This document shows positions 6,384 through 7,005 of a DNA stretch of 7,005 nt, one piece after another. The notes below the pieces were generated by a model. The model was not told the origin of the DNA. It did no database searches and saw only the letters and a program-made list of their open reading frames with translations. The translations under genes and the position numbers were made by a program. The stretch is from Bacteroidota bacterium (lineage in GTDB: Bacteria; Bacteroidota; Ignavibacteria; Ignavibacteriales; Ignavibacteriaceae), in the NCBI GenBank assembly GCA_021778375.1, contig JAJYCM010000139.1:1-7005 (forward strand), given 5' to 3'. Numbering within the stretch: position 1 is the first letter of the stretch; each line of letters opens with the position of its first letter.

Positions 6384-7005
6384 TTATTTCAGCAATACCA
6401 TTTTTCTTGTCTGAACGAATTTTTCTTCCTTTAATTGATAGATATAAATACCGCTTGATAATTGTTTAGTAATTAAATTCTCACTGAAATCAGCAGAATA
6501 ATTACCTTCGTTCATATTTCCGTTAACCAAAGTTGCAATTTCTTTTCCAAGCATATCATAGACTTTTAACGTTACAAAACCTCTCCGTGGAATAGAAAAA
6601 TTTATTTTTGTACTTGGGTTAAAAGGATTGGGATAATTTTGCGAGAGATTAAATGTAATAGGATGATTCACATCTTTTACCGTAATCCCGGTTACTATCA
6701 TATCTGCTTTGCTGATTGCATCATTAAGCAACGCAATACTATAAAGATGGTTATGAACACCGCCGCTTTCATCAGATTCTGCATAGGTCATATTAAATTG
6801 AGCTTCTGCAAAATAATTCGTATCCTGATTAGTTTTAAGATGATTAGCCGCATTAGTAACCTTAGCCTCAGCAACTGAATCCAAAGCTTGGAAATCGTTT
6901 TTCCATTTTGCTACCAATGCCATAGAAGAATCCGCCGTCATTGTTGGATGACATTTAATACAAGAAGCGTCAACACTTCCGTCCGGTTCTTTAACAAATA
7001 CAGAC
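6384..7005 (-). CDS. Secreted c-type cytochrome with T9SS C-terminal sorting domain, 5' part beyond window
   Basis: The frame is open through the right edge, so 206 C-terminal residues are visible and the true start lies outside. The Met at 6941 is internal: upstream in frame is SVFVKEPDGSVDASCIKCHP, containing the haem-attachment motif CIKCH (visible residues 15-19). A helical stretch follows, with GGVHNHLYSIALLNDAI (81-97). The GVHN...LL..A pattern is common near the C-terminus of multihaem cytochromes, and its His residues may be haem ligands. From about residue 118 comes the type IX sorting domain: NYPNPFNPSTKI (123-134), VYDMLGKEIATLV (149-161), SSGIYIYQL and the terminal RKMVLLK. In T9SS bacteria this tail directs outer-membrane export, followed by surface attachment or release. 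The protein should therefore be an extracellular or surface electron-transfer cytochrome. The total haem number and any enzyme activity cannot be seen. A possible terminator follows at 6272-6355. Confidence 0.88.
   Translation of the reverse strand, partial: SVFVKEPDGSVDASCIKCHPTMTADSSMALVAKWKNDFQALDSVAEAKVTNAANHLKTNQDTNYFAEAQFNMTYAESDESGGVHNHLYSIALLNDAISKADMIVTGITVKDVNHPITFNLSQNYPNPFNPSTKINFSIPRRGFVTLKVYDMLGKEIATLVNGNMNEGNYSADFSENLITKQLSSGIYIYQLKEEKFVQTRKMVLLK

Overview
The window looks like chromosomal DNA of an AT-rich, Gram-negative bacterium of the Bacteroidota/Ignavibacteriota kind, most likely Ignavibacteria. The strongest clue is the C-terminal tail of the protein at 6384-7005, whose NYPNPFNPSTKI, VYDMLGKEIATLV, SSGIYIYQL and RKMVLLK blocks are the usual type IX secretion (T9SS) sorting domain of that group. 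Taxonomy is inferred from this style and not proven.

All recognisable genes lie on the minus strand, so transcription runs from high to low coordinates. From upstream to downstream these are: (1) 6384-7005, the C-terminal part of a secreted c-type cytochrome with one visible CxxCH haem site and a T9SS tail, running off the right edge; (2) 5955-6383, a 429-bp gene-free stretch with a folded, terminator-like region next to the cytochrome stop and a miniature repeat-like element with inverted arms; (3) 5637-5954, a small predicted exported protein of unknown function; (4) 4493-5572, a membrane-fusion (adaptor) protein; (5) 1381-4500, a CzcA/CusA-like RND efflux permease whose start overlaps the adaptor stop; (6) 1-1237, a two-domain KaiC-family ATPase cut by the left edge.

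The adaptor and permease form a translationally coupled pair and should build an inner-membrane/periplasmic efflux machine. No outer-membrane channel gene is visible, so it would have to be encoded elsewhere. The small exported protein may be the first gene of this operon. KaiC lies 143 bp downstream of the pump with its own Shine-Dalgarno site and may be a separate unit; there is no evidence of a functional link. The kaiC and cytochrome reading frames are both open at a window edge, and the cytochrome would be mis-started at an internal Met at 6941 by a caller that demands a start codon.

I see no convincing new multi-gene system. The points most worth a second look are the T9SS-exported cytochrome, the KaiC outside cyanobacteria, the altered metal/proton-site residues of the pump, and the structured intergenic DNA.
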